Source: Gracilimonas sp965227215 | GTDB taxonomy: Bacteria > Bacteroidota > Rhodothermia > Balneolales > Balneolaceae | Length of the DNA: 64,000 nt | Direction of reading: 5' to 3' | Assembly (NCBI GenBank): GCA_965227215.1 | Contig: OZ245729.1 | Span: 558,001 to 622,000 of the forward strand | Shown: in pieces, positions 35,292 through 45,001 of the stretch | How the letters are laid out: the number at the start of each line of letters is the position of its first letter | Position numbering within the stretch: position 1 is the stretch's first letter | Notes under the pieces: model-generated | Seen by the model: only the letters and a program-made list of their open reading frames with translations | Database searches by the model: none | What the model was told of the DNA's origin: nothing | Position numbers and translations under genes: made by a program

Positions 35292-36326
35292 CTATCTAGC
35301 GTAGCCTCGTCCTTTTGTGTCGGGGCTACTTTGGTATAGCCCTGCTGGTACCGTGTTCCGTTCTTTGCACAAACTATACATGAGTACCAATAGCTTTAGC
35401 TGTACAGCGACCTGGGCAATCATTTTTGAGGGTTTGTTTTGTGCCACTCTTTGATAGAATGCCTTCAGGTCGGGATTAAACCGGCAGGCTACCATGGCAG
35501 GAAAGTATAATGCATTGCGTAAGTACCGGTTTCCTTTTTTAGAGATTCGGGTCTTTCCCTTTACCGATGTCCCCGACTGGCGTTCGACTACATCATAGCC
35601 GGCTATCTGACGTATATTTTCTATACCCTCAAACATCCGGGATTCGGCCAGAATCACCGCTACCGTTAACCGCCCAACCCCTTTAATACTGGCTAGCTGA
35701 TCTACGTGCCCTGACAACCCCTGATCGCTGGTAATAAGCTGTTCGATCTGCTGCTTGCATCGCTCGATCTGTCGGTCAATCTGGCGAATCAGCTGCTTGT
35801 TACTGCTAATAATAAACGATTGCACATGATGAGCGGCCTGTTTGCTTTGCACCATGTTGTTCATGGCTGTCTTTTGCTGCTGCAGCTGCACGTAGTAGCG
35901 CGTCAGATTGCGCAACTCAGTAATAACAGGCGAGGACGGCTGCCATGCTTTGTGGCTGCGCTCTAATCCAAATCGTGCCAACACCTGCGCATCCACGGAG
36001 TCCGTCTTTGTTTTTACGTTCAGACTTTTTCCGTAATGAGCACTCTTATTGGGCAGAACCACATACATGGTCTTTCCTATCCGGTGAAGATGATGCGCCA
36101 GTTTCTGGTAATACACTCCGGTTGATTCCATCAGAAACACCAGTGGAGTGTCCGTATCGATCATCGGCTTTGCCCAGCGAAGCAATCGGTTGAATCCGCT
36201 TTTGGTGTTGTCAAACGTCTCTGTCGGACTCAGTTGAATAGCGCTATTGTGGGATACCCTACCCAGACAAGCGGTGAAGGTTCCTTTAGAAATATCGATG
36301 CCAATGGCTTGTTTGCGAAGGTCCAT
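35292..36326 (-). CDS. IS110-family transposase (DEDD recombinase)
   Basis: A 344-residue, apparently intact transposase. The N-terminal RuvC-like DEDD domain shows GIDISKGTFTAC (first Asp, residue 11), FLMESTGVYYQKLA (Glu) and NVKTKTDSVDAQVLARFG (Asp pair). After a coiled region the C-terminal Tnp domain has LASIKGVGRLTVAVILAESR and YDVVERQSGTSVKGKTRISK with a serine expected to be catalytic. IS110 elements move via a seekRNA/bridge RNA made from their noncoding end; the 5' side here has a long noncoding, structured stretch. Terminal boundaries are not definable from a single copy. Confidence 0.92.
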   Translation of the reverse strand: MDLRKQAIGIDISKGTFTACLGRVSHNSAIQLSPTETFDNTKSGFNRLLRWAKPMIDTDTPLVFLMESTGVYYQKLAHHLHRIGKTMYVVLPNKSAHYGKSLNVKTKTDSVDAQVLARFGLERSHKAWQPSSPVITELRNLTRYYVQLQQQKTAMNNMVQSKQAAHHVQSFIISSNKQLIRQIDRQIERCKQQIEQLITSDQGLSGHVDQLASIKGVGRLTVAVILAESRMFEGIENIRQIAGYDVVERQSGTSVKGKTRISKKGNRYLRNALYFPAMVACRFNPDLKAFYQRVAQNKPSKMIAQVAVQLKLLVLMYSLCKERNTVPAGLYQSSPDTKGRGYAR

Positions 36327-36339
36327 AACGAAGAAGGTT

Positions 36340-36560
36340 AGGTTATTGGTGGTGCATTGACTATTTCTCCTTCGTCTACCCTTTTGTCTTATCCTGGCTC
36401 ACCTGACGGTGGCCTAAAGTACTGTCCAGACTCCTGAGAAATAAAATGTGTACGGGCCATCCTTTTTTACGATATAGCCCCAAGGCTTATCAAGCCTGCC
36501 CTCGCCTCGTACACCAGTCAATACGTGATGTATAAACATACAACATACTGACCTTTCAAC
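36340..36560 (-). ncRNA. Candidate IS110 bridge RNA region
   Basis: The stretch upstream of the transposase start lacks reading frames and folds. An outer stem pairs gtgtacg (36448-36454) with cgtacac (36508-36514), enclosing a second hairpin, aggctt/aagcct with loop atc (36483-36497). In IS110-group elements the RNA that brings donor and target DNA together is transcribed from this non-coding end. The boundaries are estimates, and guide loops cannot be assigned without knowing the element ends. A U-rich run is not clear. Confidence 0.45.
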
Positions 36561-36570
36561 ACGTCTGGAT

Positions 36571-36609
36571 AAAATAAAAGCCTGACCCGCTTTTCGCGAA
36601 TCAGGCTTT
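36571..36609 (-). terminator. Rho-independent terminator after the tRNA-Asn remnant
   Basis: A 9-bp stem (aaagcctga / tcaggcttt, 36577-36585 with 36601-36609) is followed on the minus strand by ttttatttta. It lies directly downstream of the tRNA 3' end on the same strand, so it is likely the native terminator of the tRNA gene. Confidence 0.75.
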
Positions 36610-36615
36610 GGTAAG

Positions 36616-36660
36616 CTCCCCGGGCTGGATTCGAACCAGCGACCAATTGATTAACAGTCA
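36616..36660 (-). tRNA. tRNA-Asn(GTT) 3'-half remnant, candidate att site
   Basis: On the minus strand one reads the anticodon stem-loop tgactgttaatca (anticodon GTT with CTGTTAA loop), a variable region, a perfect T-arm (gctgg ttcgaat ccagc) and the 3' acceptor strand ccgggga with discriminator g, fitting tRNA-Asn. The 5' half (acceptor 5' strand and D-arm) is absent: the bases before it (36661 upward) are AT-rich and do not pair. A tRNA 3' end beside its own terminator but cut off from its 5' half is the classic scar of integration by a tyrosine recombinase. Confidence 0.7.
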
Positions 36661-36796
36661 TGCTATTTATGATTAATAAATATCATTAAACCATTTTTTT
36701 CAGCATTTTGCACCAACTAATGTACCAATTTTATATTTCATTGGTGAATATTATTAATCTTGATATTGATCTCACAAATTCTTGGGATCTCCTGAT

Positions 36797-39700
36797 TTAC
36801 CTCATCGCTTTGTAATTGCTATCCGGCGTTTTTTTATCCTTATTACATTTAAGCCCGGTCATCAACAAAAGTAAGACTGTACTCACCGAAAGTCCCCAAA
36901 TCACAACAATGGCCAGGTTTTCCCAGAATTCATTATTTCCAAAAATCATCATGGGGAGTAGTCCGGTAATAGTAGTCACTGTGGTAATGAGGATCGCCCG
37001 GATTCGCTTTTTATATACATACATCCAGCTGCGCAGGCCAAAAATACCCTTTTCATTTTCCAGCTGTTTTTGGTGATAAATGAGGATAGCGTTATTCACT
37101 ACCACCCCAATACATAACAGTGAACCGGCAATGGCTCCTCGATCAAAAGCCAGACCGTTAGCCAACCCTCCCAACATAATTCCGATTAAACTAAATGGAA
37201 CGGCCAGTATCACAAACAGCGGATATTTTATGCTTTCCAGCAGGGCCGAAACAATCATCCAAACGCTAAGCAAACTCAACAATGCTACAAAAATGAAATT
37301 TTGTGTGCTTTCATTATTTCCAAATCCAAAGTAGCCTCTCCCAAACTTGATGGAAGCCCCAACCGGTACCGGCGTCTGTTCAATAACTGATTCAATATAC
37401 TCCCTACCCATGCGATAATTTCCCAAATAATCGACTGCAACGGTTCGCTCATACGACTGATTATCTCTGCGAATTTCATTCAAACCGTCTTCCTGTACGA
37501 TGGAACCAATATTGGAAATACTAAAATTTACGTCTCCGAATGTTCGAACCTTATCCATCATGTCATTTTCGTACATGCGCTGTTGTTCACTTCGGCCCAA
37601 CAGATACATCTCTTGACCTTCGAACTCTACCTTTCCGGCTGTATTTACCGGATTCAAATCCAGCATCAGCGTAGAAATTACTTCCCGGCGATCTAAATCC
37701 TGAGCCAGAACCCGTTCTTCATCCAGCCGGAGTTTATACTGCTGAAAATCATCGCGGCGGGAGTAATAACTGGAGTTGATGTCCACCTCCCGCACCCTGC
37801 GGCTTTTCTTTAACCGGCGTTCCAAGTCTTTGGCCAGACCCAGGAGTTCGTCATAGGAATAACCCTTAAGCCGAATGGAATGATTGGATGATCCACCACC
37901 AAAACCGGTACTGATTCCGTCATTAAAACCTGAAACCGAAGTGGCTACATTCCCGGTTCTCGCGGCAAGGTACATCGCTTCCCCGAAAAAATAATAGGGA
38001 TCTGGTTGGGTCAAATATTCATCCTTCACTACAAACTGCATACGCGCACCATAATACTCCGACATGTTAGCCTCATAAAAAGTAAAAGCCTGCTCGTAGG
38101 GTTTTACGATTTTCTCGTAGTTCTGAACAATTTTGTCGATCTCTGATAGCGGCGTTCCCTGTGGAGATTGGATGTAAACCGATATGACCTCTTCCGATCT
38201 TCCCCGCCACGGACTTCCAAAATAGGTTTCGTCCACAAATTTTTTCGTCAATCCTCCAATCCAGGAATCGATGTCATCGCGGTTATCAAAGTAAACCTTT
38301 GTGAATTCCGGCCAGGCAGTTCCTTCTTCAGCTTCCCACTCCGGTTCCTCAATAGCAAAAAACGGTATTCCAATAGTGGCGATGATAATAATCGGCAGCA
38401 CCCATCTCAGCTTTGATTTTGCAACAAAACTCCACAGTAAAAACCGCTGTGTGATTGCCCCTGCTTTGCTTTTCTTTTGGGTGGATGATGTTGCCGGTGT
38501 TAACCATACTAACGAATACGGAATCCAGGTGAAGGCGATAATCACCGAGGATACCAACGTAACGGTAAGTGCAACGGCCAGCGGCACCAGGAAAATTCGA
38601 AGTTCATCGAGAGCAAAGAGAAGTGGTACAAAAATACCGACCGTTGTAAAAGTACTTCCCAATACGGGCACCACAGCCTTTGGCAGTTCCTTTTTGATAT
38701 GATCCAAACGGGATGTTTTTTGATCCGGCAGACCGGGATTCAGGTGTTCGAATACCACTACCGCATTATCAATCAGCATCCCAAGGGCAATCGTCAACCC
38801 TGCCAGCGTGATGATGTTCAGGCTATAATCCAGCAGATACAAACATATCATACTCAGCAAAACCGAGAACACAACGCTCCCGATTATGACCACAGGAGCA
38901 CGGATTTTGCGAATGAATAAGATCACCACCAAGAAGACGAGTACTCCACTTAGAATGGCCTGAAGCTGCAGGTCATCAAATTGGTGGCGAAGTTCTTCGG
39001 TTGAATCTACCGTTAGCATCAGGCTCAATCCATCCAGAAGTTCTGCTTTTATTTTGTCCATTTCAGCCAGCAAATCTTCTGCCAGCTGAAAGGCATCCGC
39101 CCCCGACTCTTTCACGAACTCAATGGTGAGCGCCGGATTTCCATTTATCCGTTTTATGGATTTTGCCGGGTAATCCTGAACAGAGATGTTGGCGAAATCA
39201 TCCAGTGTTAACTGTTTCATCGAGTTGGGCAGACGCACCTTCATCCCCGCGATATCGGCAATGTTGTTGAACTTAGGTGGAATGATCAGGCTATATCTCG
39301 AGTCTCCCTGATCTACAAACCCGCTGGATCGCCAGCTTAGCTGCTCTTTAACCTGCGATAAAATCTGCGTGGACGAAAGATTGTATTTCTCCACCTGCTC
39401 CACATCAAACTCCATCACCAGCGCCGGATCCAGCACCCCTTGAATGTTAATTTCTGCCAGTCCTTCCAAAGCCAATAATTTTGGCTCAATGGATGTCCGG
39501 GCATAATCAAGCAGTTTCCGGGGCGGAAGATTTCCATCTAAAGTATACACGATAAAGGTCTGCTGATCTTCTAATTCATCGGGTACCTGACGCGTAATGG
39601 ATGCCGGAGGAATACTTTCCGGCAGGTTTTCATCCAGCGCAAACAAATATTCCCGCAGCTCCAGAATGCGGTAATCAACCGGGGCCTCTTTTCGAAACGT

Positions 39701-39970
39701 GATGGTAACAGAAGACCGGCCTTCACGGGTAATAGAGCGAATGTCGGTGACATCCCGCAGCCGGTTGGCCTCCCGTTCTACCTTACGGGTAATTTCCTGC
39801 TCCATGATTTCCGGGGAAGTGCTCGACCAGCTGTAATTTACTGTAACTGAAGGCAGATTCAACTCCGGCGTACTTTCAATCGGCAACACTTTCCATACCG
39901 CTACCCCAATCACACATACAATGATGTAGAAAAATGAAATGAGATATTTTCGGCTGAAGAGTTCTTTCAT
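36797..39970 (-). CDS. RND-family efflux pump inner membrane subunit (second)
   Basis: A 1057-residue AcrB/HAE1-type resistance-nodulation-division permease. It has TM1 near residues 10-30, the first large periplasmic loop (DYPAKSIKRINGNPALTIEF), the TM4 proton-relay Asp in GLTIALGMLIDNAVVVFEHL, and the second half ending with IAGSLLCIGVVVNNAILIYH. It lies 77 bp after the adaptor gene in an RND-MFP-RND operon. Two permeases sharing one adaptor suggests a heteromeric pump of the MdtBC kind. No TolC-like gene is in the window. Substrates are unknown. Confidence 0.9.
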   Translation of the reverse strand: MKELFSRKYLISFFYIIVCVIGVAVWKVLPIESTPELNLPSVTVNYSWSSTSPEIMEQEITRKVEREANRLRDVTDIRSITREGRSSVTITFRKEAPVDYRILELREYLFALDENLPESIPPASITRQVPDELEDQQTFIVYTLDGNLPPRKLLDYARTSIEPKLLALEGLAEINIQGVLDPALVMEFDVEQVEKYNLSSTQILSQVKEQLSWRSSGFVDQGDSRYSLIIPPKFNNIADIAGMKVRLPNSMKQLTLDDFANISVQDYPAKSIKRINGNPALTIEFVKESGADAFQLAEDLLAEMDKIKAELLDGLSLMLTVDSTEELRHQFDDLQLQAILSGVLVFLVVILFIRKIRAPVVIIGSVVFSVLLSMICLYLLDYSLNIITLAGLTIALGMLIDNAVVVFEHLNPGLPDQKTSRLDHIKKELPKAVVPVLGSTFTTVGIFVPLLFALDELRIFLVPLAVALTVTLVSSVIIAFTWIPYSLVWLTPATSSTQKKSKAGAITQRFLLWSFVAKSKLRWVLPIIIIATIGIPFFAIEEPEWEAEEGTAWPEFTKVYFDNRDDIDSWIGGLTKKFVDETYFGSPWRGRSEEVISVYIQSPQGTPLSEIDKIVQNYEKIVKPYEQAFTFYEANMSEYYGARMQFVVKDEYLTQPDPYYFFGEAMYLAARTGNVATSVSGFNDGISTGFGGGSSNHSIRLKGYSYDELLGLAKDLERRLKKSRRVREVDINSSYYSRRDDFQQYKLRLDEERVLAQDLDRREVISTLMLDLNPVNTAGKVEFEGQEMYLLGRSEQQRMYENDMMDKVRTFGDVNFSISNIGSIVQEDGLNEIRRDNQSYERTVAVDYLGNYRMGREYIESVIEQTPVPVGASIKFGRGYFGFGNNESTQNFIFVALLSLLSVWMIVSALLESIKYPLFVILAVPFSLIGIMLGGLANGLAFDRGAIAGSLLCIGVVVNNAILIYHQKQLENEKGIFGLRSWMYVYKKRIRAILITTVTTITGLLPMMIFGNNEFWENLAIVVIWGLSVSTVLLLLMTGLKCNKDKKTPDSNYKAMR

Positions 39971-39987
39971 CAGATAATTAAAAGTTC

Positions 39988-40030
39988 AAAATGAAAAATG
40001 GCCTGAGCCAAACTTTTCATTTTTCATTTT
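39988..40030. repeat. 13-bp inverted repeat between pump genes
   Basis: aaaatgaaaaatg (39988-40000) and cattttttcattt-type arm (40018-40030, exact complement) can form a stem with a 17-base loop in the adaptor/permease gap. It could be an RNA-stabilising or attenuating hairpin, or a dispersed intergenic repeat. Confidence 0.45.
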
Positions 40031-40047
40031 AAATTTATAATTGTGTA

Positions 40048-41133
40048 TTAGTTCGCCATAAGCGGCACTACTTTCTGTTGATGACTAATGCTGAAGTGTT
40101 GATCGACGGCCAGGGTATCGCCGGGGTTTATTTCGGGGTGATCAATCAGTACATAATCGGTATTCATGGAGACCGGAGTCACATAAATCCATTCTACCTC
40201 TTCGTTATTAAGCAGACGGAAAACCAGGGTCCGGCCATCTCTTTCCAGCAGAGCTTCACGAGGCATCCGCACTTTGCTTTCTTCGCTTCGTATAAACACT
40301 CGTCCCTCTACCGTCATCCCGGTCTTTAATTCTCCGGCCCGGTTATCCACTTCAACCAATACCTGTCCGGTTTTCGTGGAAGGATCTACTTCCGGGGAAA
40401 CAGCCACAATGTTGCCTTCAAACTCATTGCCTCCCGGACCGTTGAGCGATACACTCATCCCGGTTGCCAGGTTATCAATCTCTGATTCAAGGATATCGAA
40501 GCGGACCCGAACCTTGCTTGCATCTACTAAAGTTGCCAACTGCTGCCCTGCAGAAATGTAGGACCCCTCGGAAATAAAGCTGCGATTATCAATCACTTCC
40601 CGAAGCGAGAGAACGCCTGAAAAGGGAGCTTCGATGGTCGTGTAACTGAAGTTGAGTTTTGCCCGATCGTAGGCCACTTCGGCATCGGCCAGCCCGGTTG
40701 TGATTTTTACCAGCGAATCCCCCATCGCGCTTCCATTCGAGCTCTGATTTCTGAGACGGGATTCAATTTCATATTCGTTCTTCGCTTTGATGTATTCATT
40801 CCGAGCCTGCTCCATCTCATACTTCCACTCATCATCCACAAACTGAAGCAGCACTTCCCCTTTTTTAACTCGAGCTCCCTCTTCAATTCGGTGCGATTCC
40901 ACATACCCGCTGATTCTCGGCGTGATTTTGGTACGCTTCAGCGGCTCTACCACTCCCCTGCTTTCGATATAGAAATTCAGTGGTTCATCATCTACTACCG
41001 TAAACACCACTTCCGGGCGGATCTCAATACTGTCTAAGTCCGGCGTCTCTCTCTCCTCTTCCTCACTCTTACAAGAAGTAAAAAGAATGAAGGGTACTAT
41101 TAATAAGGCTAATACTATTTCTCTTTTTATCAT
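40048..41133 (-). CDS. RND efflux periplasmic adaptor (membrane fusion protein), lipoprotein
   Basis: A 361-residue HlyD/AcrA-type adaptor with a lipobox (ILFTSCK). The lipoyl-like half motif RISGYVESHRIEEGARVKKG, a helical hairpin (about residues 110-165) and the return half TTIEAPFSGVLSLREVIDNR are present, followed by the beta-barrel segment RVRFDILESEIDNLATGMSV. It bridges inner and outer membrane parts of the pump. It lies between two permease genes transcribed in the same direction. Confidence 0.9.
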   Translation of the reverse strand: MIKREIVLALLIVPFILFTSCKSEEEERETPDLDSIEIRPEVVFTVVDDEPLNFYIESRGVVEPLKRTKITPRISGYVESHRIEEGARVKKGEVLLQFVDDEWKYEMEQARNEYIKAKNEYEIESRLRNQSSNGSAMGDSLVKITTGLADAEVAYDRAKLNFSYTTIEAPFSGVLSLREVIDNRSFISEGSYISAGQQLATLVDASKVRVRFDILESEIDNLATGMSVSLNGPGGNEFEGNIVAVSPEVDPSTKTGQVLVEVDNRAGELKTGMTVEGRVFIRSEESKVRMPREALLERDGRTLVFRLLNNEEVEWIYVTPVSMNTDYVLIDHPEINPGDTLAVDQHFSISHQQKVVPLMAN

Positions 41134-41233
41134 AACTGGTGATTTTTTAACGCAGAGAACGCAAAGTTTTCGCAGAGCTCACTGAGTTTTTAATAGGTAA
41201 AATTCATAAGTCAAATCTCACTTCTATATGAAT

Positions 41234-44200
41234 TCAAAATTCAATATTCGACACCCTTTTCCTTTCAACCCACCTGAAAACCAGAGGAATTAGATATAAA
41301 GTCAGAAAAGTACTCGTCACCATTCCACCCATCAGTGCAATAGCCAAAGATTGGCGAAACGCATAGCCATCTCCAAAGGGAATTAACATGGGAATCAGTG
41401 CCAGAATCGTGGTCATACTCGTCATTACTACCGGACGAAAACGATTGATGCCCGCCTGTTTAATAGCCTCATCCAGGTTACCGGTTTCAGCGTAATAACG
41501 GCGCATAAAATCTACTTTCAGGATGGAGTCATTCACGGCAATACCCGTCAGAATCAGAATACCCATAAACGACAACGCATTCAGGCTTACCCCACCAATA
41601 TACAAGGCAAACAGCGACCCAATCCAAGCAAAGGGAATAGCCAGAATAATAATAAAGGGATACTTTAGGTTTTCGTACTGAATAGCCAGAATCAGGTAAA
41701 TCAACAGCACGCTGATGCCCAGCAGAAACCCAAGCTCTTTTAACAAATTGATGACCTGCAGGGCTGAACCGCCAATCCGGATTTCATGTCCCGTTTGCTG
41801 CATAAATTGATGGGTCAATTCCTTTATCTCATCTCCGTCCCACCACCAATCCATAAAGCTAAGGTTGGTGTTATAGGTCAAAATCGAGGACTGCCGGGTT
41901 CTTTCTATTTGCTCGGGTTCTTCCACCCTGACAATTTCAGCTAAAGCAGGCAGGGGAATGATCTTGTCTCTCAGGTCAAGCGTAATATCTGCCGGATCCA
42001 TGCTTTCTTCTTTCTCTCCAATCAACCGAATGGAAATCTGTTCATCCTGCCGGTTCCAGTCGGTAATAAACGAACCGCGGGTCAACGATTCCAGATATCT
42101 GATCAGTTCATTCTCCGACAATTCATACGCCAGTAATTCCTCTGATTTAAACTGCAGCTGATAGGCTTCAATCCGCTGCGGATACTTCAACCCAAACTCC
42201 ACATTCTCGTATCGCTGATCCATAAATTCCTCGAAAGCGGAGGCTACACGGGCACTGAAATTGCGGTCGGTTCCCACCATGCTAAACTCGACAGGCGCAT
42301 CCTGTCCCGCGCCCATGGCCCCAAAACCGCTGTCTTCCATTTTTTGAAAACTCCACGACTTATAGCTATTTGCCACGTTTGTCATAACCCGCTCTACTCG
42401 TTCAGCTTCTTCAAATCCATTCACCGGGATGGAAACTCTGAACTTATTTAACCCCTCGTTGGTGATAGAAGCCAAATTGGTGTTATCCGTGTATCCACCC
42501 AAAGACAAGATGTTGGTTTGAGCCGTTTGTTGCAGAAGGATTTCAGAAATATCCACCGCAGCCGACTTGGCTGAGCGAAGCGCTGTATTCCCCGGCATCG
42601 AAACCAGATACTCTACCGAAGAAGGCTCATCGGGAGGAAGAATGGCTTTGGGCGTCGTCATGAAGGCAAACCCGGCTCCACCCAACAAAATCATAGCCAG
42701 TATAATAATGGGAAGCGGCTTTTTAATCACCCGCCCCAGATTTTGTTCATAAGCTGCAATAATGCTATCCAGACCGGAAGAGACTGTACTCAGAAAGCCT
42801 TTTGAGCCTGCTTCTTTTTTAGTCAGCTGCACCACAAAAACCGGTAGTATAAACAAAGCCACCAACAGCGAGGCTACTAAGCTGAACGAAAGTGTTGCAG
42901 CCAAATCCCGGAAAAAAGCCCCTTCAAATCCGCCCAGAAAAATAAGCGGCAGAAATACCGAAATGGTAGTAAAGGTTGAAGCGGTTACCGCCAGGCTGAT
43001 TTCCTTGGTTCCTTCCCGGGCAGCCTCCAATCGTCCCAATCCTTTTTTGCGATACCGGCTGATATTTTCCAGCACCACAATGGCATTATCCAGCAGCAGA
43101 CCAATCCCCAGCGTCAATCCACTCAGGGAAATGATATTAAGCTGAATATCAAACAGGAACATGACCACGAAAGTGAGGAAAATGCTGACCGGGATTGAAA
43201 TCCCAATCGTAAACGGACTTCGGGCATCATCCAGAAATAAAAACAACACCAGAAAAGCCAGCACACCACCAATCAGTAATGTTTGAAGTAAGTTAGCAAT
43301 GGAATTCTCGATGTAGCTGGCATCTTCCTGAATCACCTCAATCTGTATATCCGGGTTTTGGCTTCGGATTTCCCCAAGTACTGTTTCCAGCGTTTCAAAA
43401 ACCTCTACGGTATTGGAGCCATACTCTTTCTTTACAAGTACGTTCAACACTTCATCGCCATCCAGCAGGGCAAAAGAAGTGGGATCGGCTTCCCCCATTT
43501 CCACATCGGCAATTTCTTCGAGCAGGAGTACACGACCGCTTGCCAGGGAAAGTATGGGCGTTTTCCGCAGGTCATCCAGCGACTCAATCCGGCTTTCGAT
43601 CTTTAGCGCATAACGATACCAGCCATCGCGCAATTCTCCGGGTGAGGAGAAGATGTTGGCATCCGATACCTTTTGCTGAATTTGGGAAAGGGTTAATCCA
43701 TACCGGTCAATCAGTTTTGGGTTGAACCGGATCTGCACTTCGGGCTCCACTTCTCCCACCAGTAACGCCTGCGCAATTCCCTCCAGCTGCTCCAGCCTTC
43801 GGGTAAACACCTGATCGGCCCACCGCTTAAGCGACAGCCGGTTGCTGAACTGCTGATTGGATACATTGGAAAGCTGCAGGGCAATAGTGGCAATAGGTTC
43901 ATCCGAAGCTGAAGAATAAATCAGTTGTGGTCGGCTCGCCTGATTAGGCAGATAATTCCGGGCTTGATCCAGCTTCTCCCTGACATTCAGAAAAGCGATA
44001 TCCATATCAAAGCCCCATTCAAAGGTGAGGAAGATCAGGCTTTGCGCCTGTCGGGAAAGGGATTCAATTTCCTGCACGCCCCGGACTCCGCTCAGTACTC
44101 CTTCCAGCTGCTCGGTAATTCGAAACTCCACTTCCGAAGCCGGTGCTCCTGAATAATCCGTTCGCACCAATAACGTAGGCCGGGCGATATCCGGCATCAG

Positions 44201-44290
44201 CTCAATAGAAAGGCGTTCCAGCGCAATGCTGCCAAAGATGAGGACAGCCAGTACCAGGATAACAGAAGCTATGGGTTTTTTAAGGAGCAA
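41234..44290 (-). CDS. RND-family efflux pump inner membrane subunit (first)
   Basis: A 1018-residue AcrB/HAE1-type permease, the first gene of the pump operon. Features: TM1 (ASVILVLAVLIFGSIALERL), the TM4 proton-relay Asp in GLTLGIGLLLDNAIVVLENI, two large periplasmic loops and the C-terminal block LIPLVFRWVERK. It is only distantly related to the second permease, so the two were not recently duplicated. The 100-bp gap before the adaptor gene contains a short cgcagag/cgcaaag repeat of the sort scattered in genomes of this phylum. Confidence 0.92.
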   Translation of the reverse strand: MLLKKPIASVILVLAVLIFGSIALERLSIELMPDIARPTLLVRTDYSGAPASEVEFRITEQLEGVLSGVRGVQEIESLSRQAQSLIFLTFEWGFDMDIAFLNVREKLDQARNYLPNQASRPQLIYSSASDEPIATIALQLSNVSNQQFSNRLSLKRWADQVFTRRLEQLEGIAQALLVGEVEPEVQIRFNPKLIDRYGLTLSQIQQKVSDANIFSSPGELRDGWYRYALKIESRIESLDDLRKTPILSLASGRVLLLEEIADVEMGEADPTSFALLDGDEVLNVLVKKEYGSNTVEVFETLETVLGEIRSQNPDIQIEVIQEDASYIENSIANLLQTLLIGGVLAFLVLFLFLDDARSPFTIGISIPVSIFLTFVVMFLFDIQLNIISLSGLTLGIGLLLDNAIVVLENISRYRKKGLGRLEAAREGTKEISLAVTASTFTTISVFLPLIFLGGFEGAFFRDLAATLSFSLVASLLVALFILPVFVVQLTKKEAGSKGFLSTVSSGLDSIIAAYEQNLGRVIKKPLPIIILAMILLGGAGFAFMTTPKAILPPDEPSSVEYLVSMPGNTALRSAKSAAVDISEILLQQTAQTNILSLGGYTDNTNLASITNEGLNKFRVSIPVNGFEEAERVERVMTNVANSYKSWSFQKMEDSGFGAMGAGQDAPVEFSMVGTDRNFSARVASAFEEFMDQRYENVEFGLKYPQRIEAYQLQFKSEELLAYELSENELIRYLESLTRGSFITDWNRQDEQISIRLIGEKEESMDPADITLDLRDKIIPLPALAEIVRVEEPEQIERTRQSSILTYNTNLSFMDWWWDGDEIKELTHQFMQQTGHEIRIGGSALQVINLLKELGFLLGISVLLIYLILAIQYENLKYPFIIILAIPFAWIGSLFALYIGGVSLNALSFMGILILTGIAVNDSILKVDFMRRYYAETGNLDEAIKQAGINRFRPVVMTSMTTILALIPMLIPFGDGYAFRQSLAIALMGGMVTSTFLTLYLIPLVFRWVERKRVSNIEF

Positions 44291-45001
44291 ATAAAGAATT
44301 ATTTAACACTTAGCAGAGAATAGTAAAATAATTCGGGTTTTGGAAACTATGGTTTTAGTAAAATGGCTATCCTTTTTTACCCTCGTTCCGGTGCTCCGCT
44401 CCTGAATGTTCTATCGAGGCTCAGCCTCATGTTACTAATATCGTTTGCACCCGGCAACTCAACTATTTTCATAGCTATTACACTCCAATTAATCCCTTCC
44501 ATATATGGCCTGAGGCAAAACCTCTATCGCAGGATCTGCAGCGGAGCGGAGGGGCGGCGGAGCCAGAGAAAAATAAAAATTACGCTTCTATCCAAAATAT
44601 CAGCCCATTACGAAGACCTAATTCAATTATTGGTGGAGTAGGATAAAATGTACTTAATCTGAGTGATTTATATGTTTTCTCCACTTTCTTAAAAATAATT
44701 GAAGATCTATTAATTCTATTTTTAAATGGTTAATTACAATTCTTTTGATTCAGTAATCAAGCTAAATAGCTTTAAATTGGGGTATTTACATGCAAGATTT
44801 CACACAATTTTTGTTGTGTGAACAACATTTACAGACATATTTAAGCATTATAAATATCAAATAAATAATTACTTAGGAAAAATAAACCAGAGTATAATTA
44901 AATAAAATGTAACATTTTCCTAGCATGTTACTCTTTGTTATAGTAGGGGTAAATAGTAGCTAAGCTACTTCATTTAAAAAGGGAAAGATCATATTAGTCA
45001 T
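44291..45001. other. 711-bp intergenic region, sharp drop in GC
   Basis: This gap separates the divergently transcribed pump operon and peptide cassette, so it must contain promoters for both. The left half has moderate GC and a dispersed repeat (44510-44573); from about 44640 the DNA is strongly AT-rich. An inverted repeat, tgttgt gtga acaaca, lies at 44812-44827 and may be a regulator site for the signal peptidase operon. A Shine-Dalgarno-like ggga lies before the ATG at 45002. I see no convincing gene here. Confidence 0.6.
44510..44573 (+). repeat. Dispersed intergenic repeat, copy 1
   Basis: The segment from ctgaggcaaaacctctat through agccagagaaaa recurs with changes at 48675-48730 in the same orientation (ctgaggcagaacctctat ... 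accagagaaaa). The gagg/cctc arms near its start form a small palindrome. The two copies flank the plus-strand peptide cassette. Confidence 0.6.

Noticed and set aside
36616..36720. Complete tRNA-Asn gene
   Set aside because: No D-arm or 5' acceptor strand can be found; the sequence before the anticodon stem is AT-rich and unpaired.
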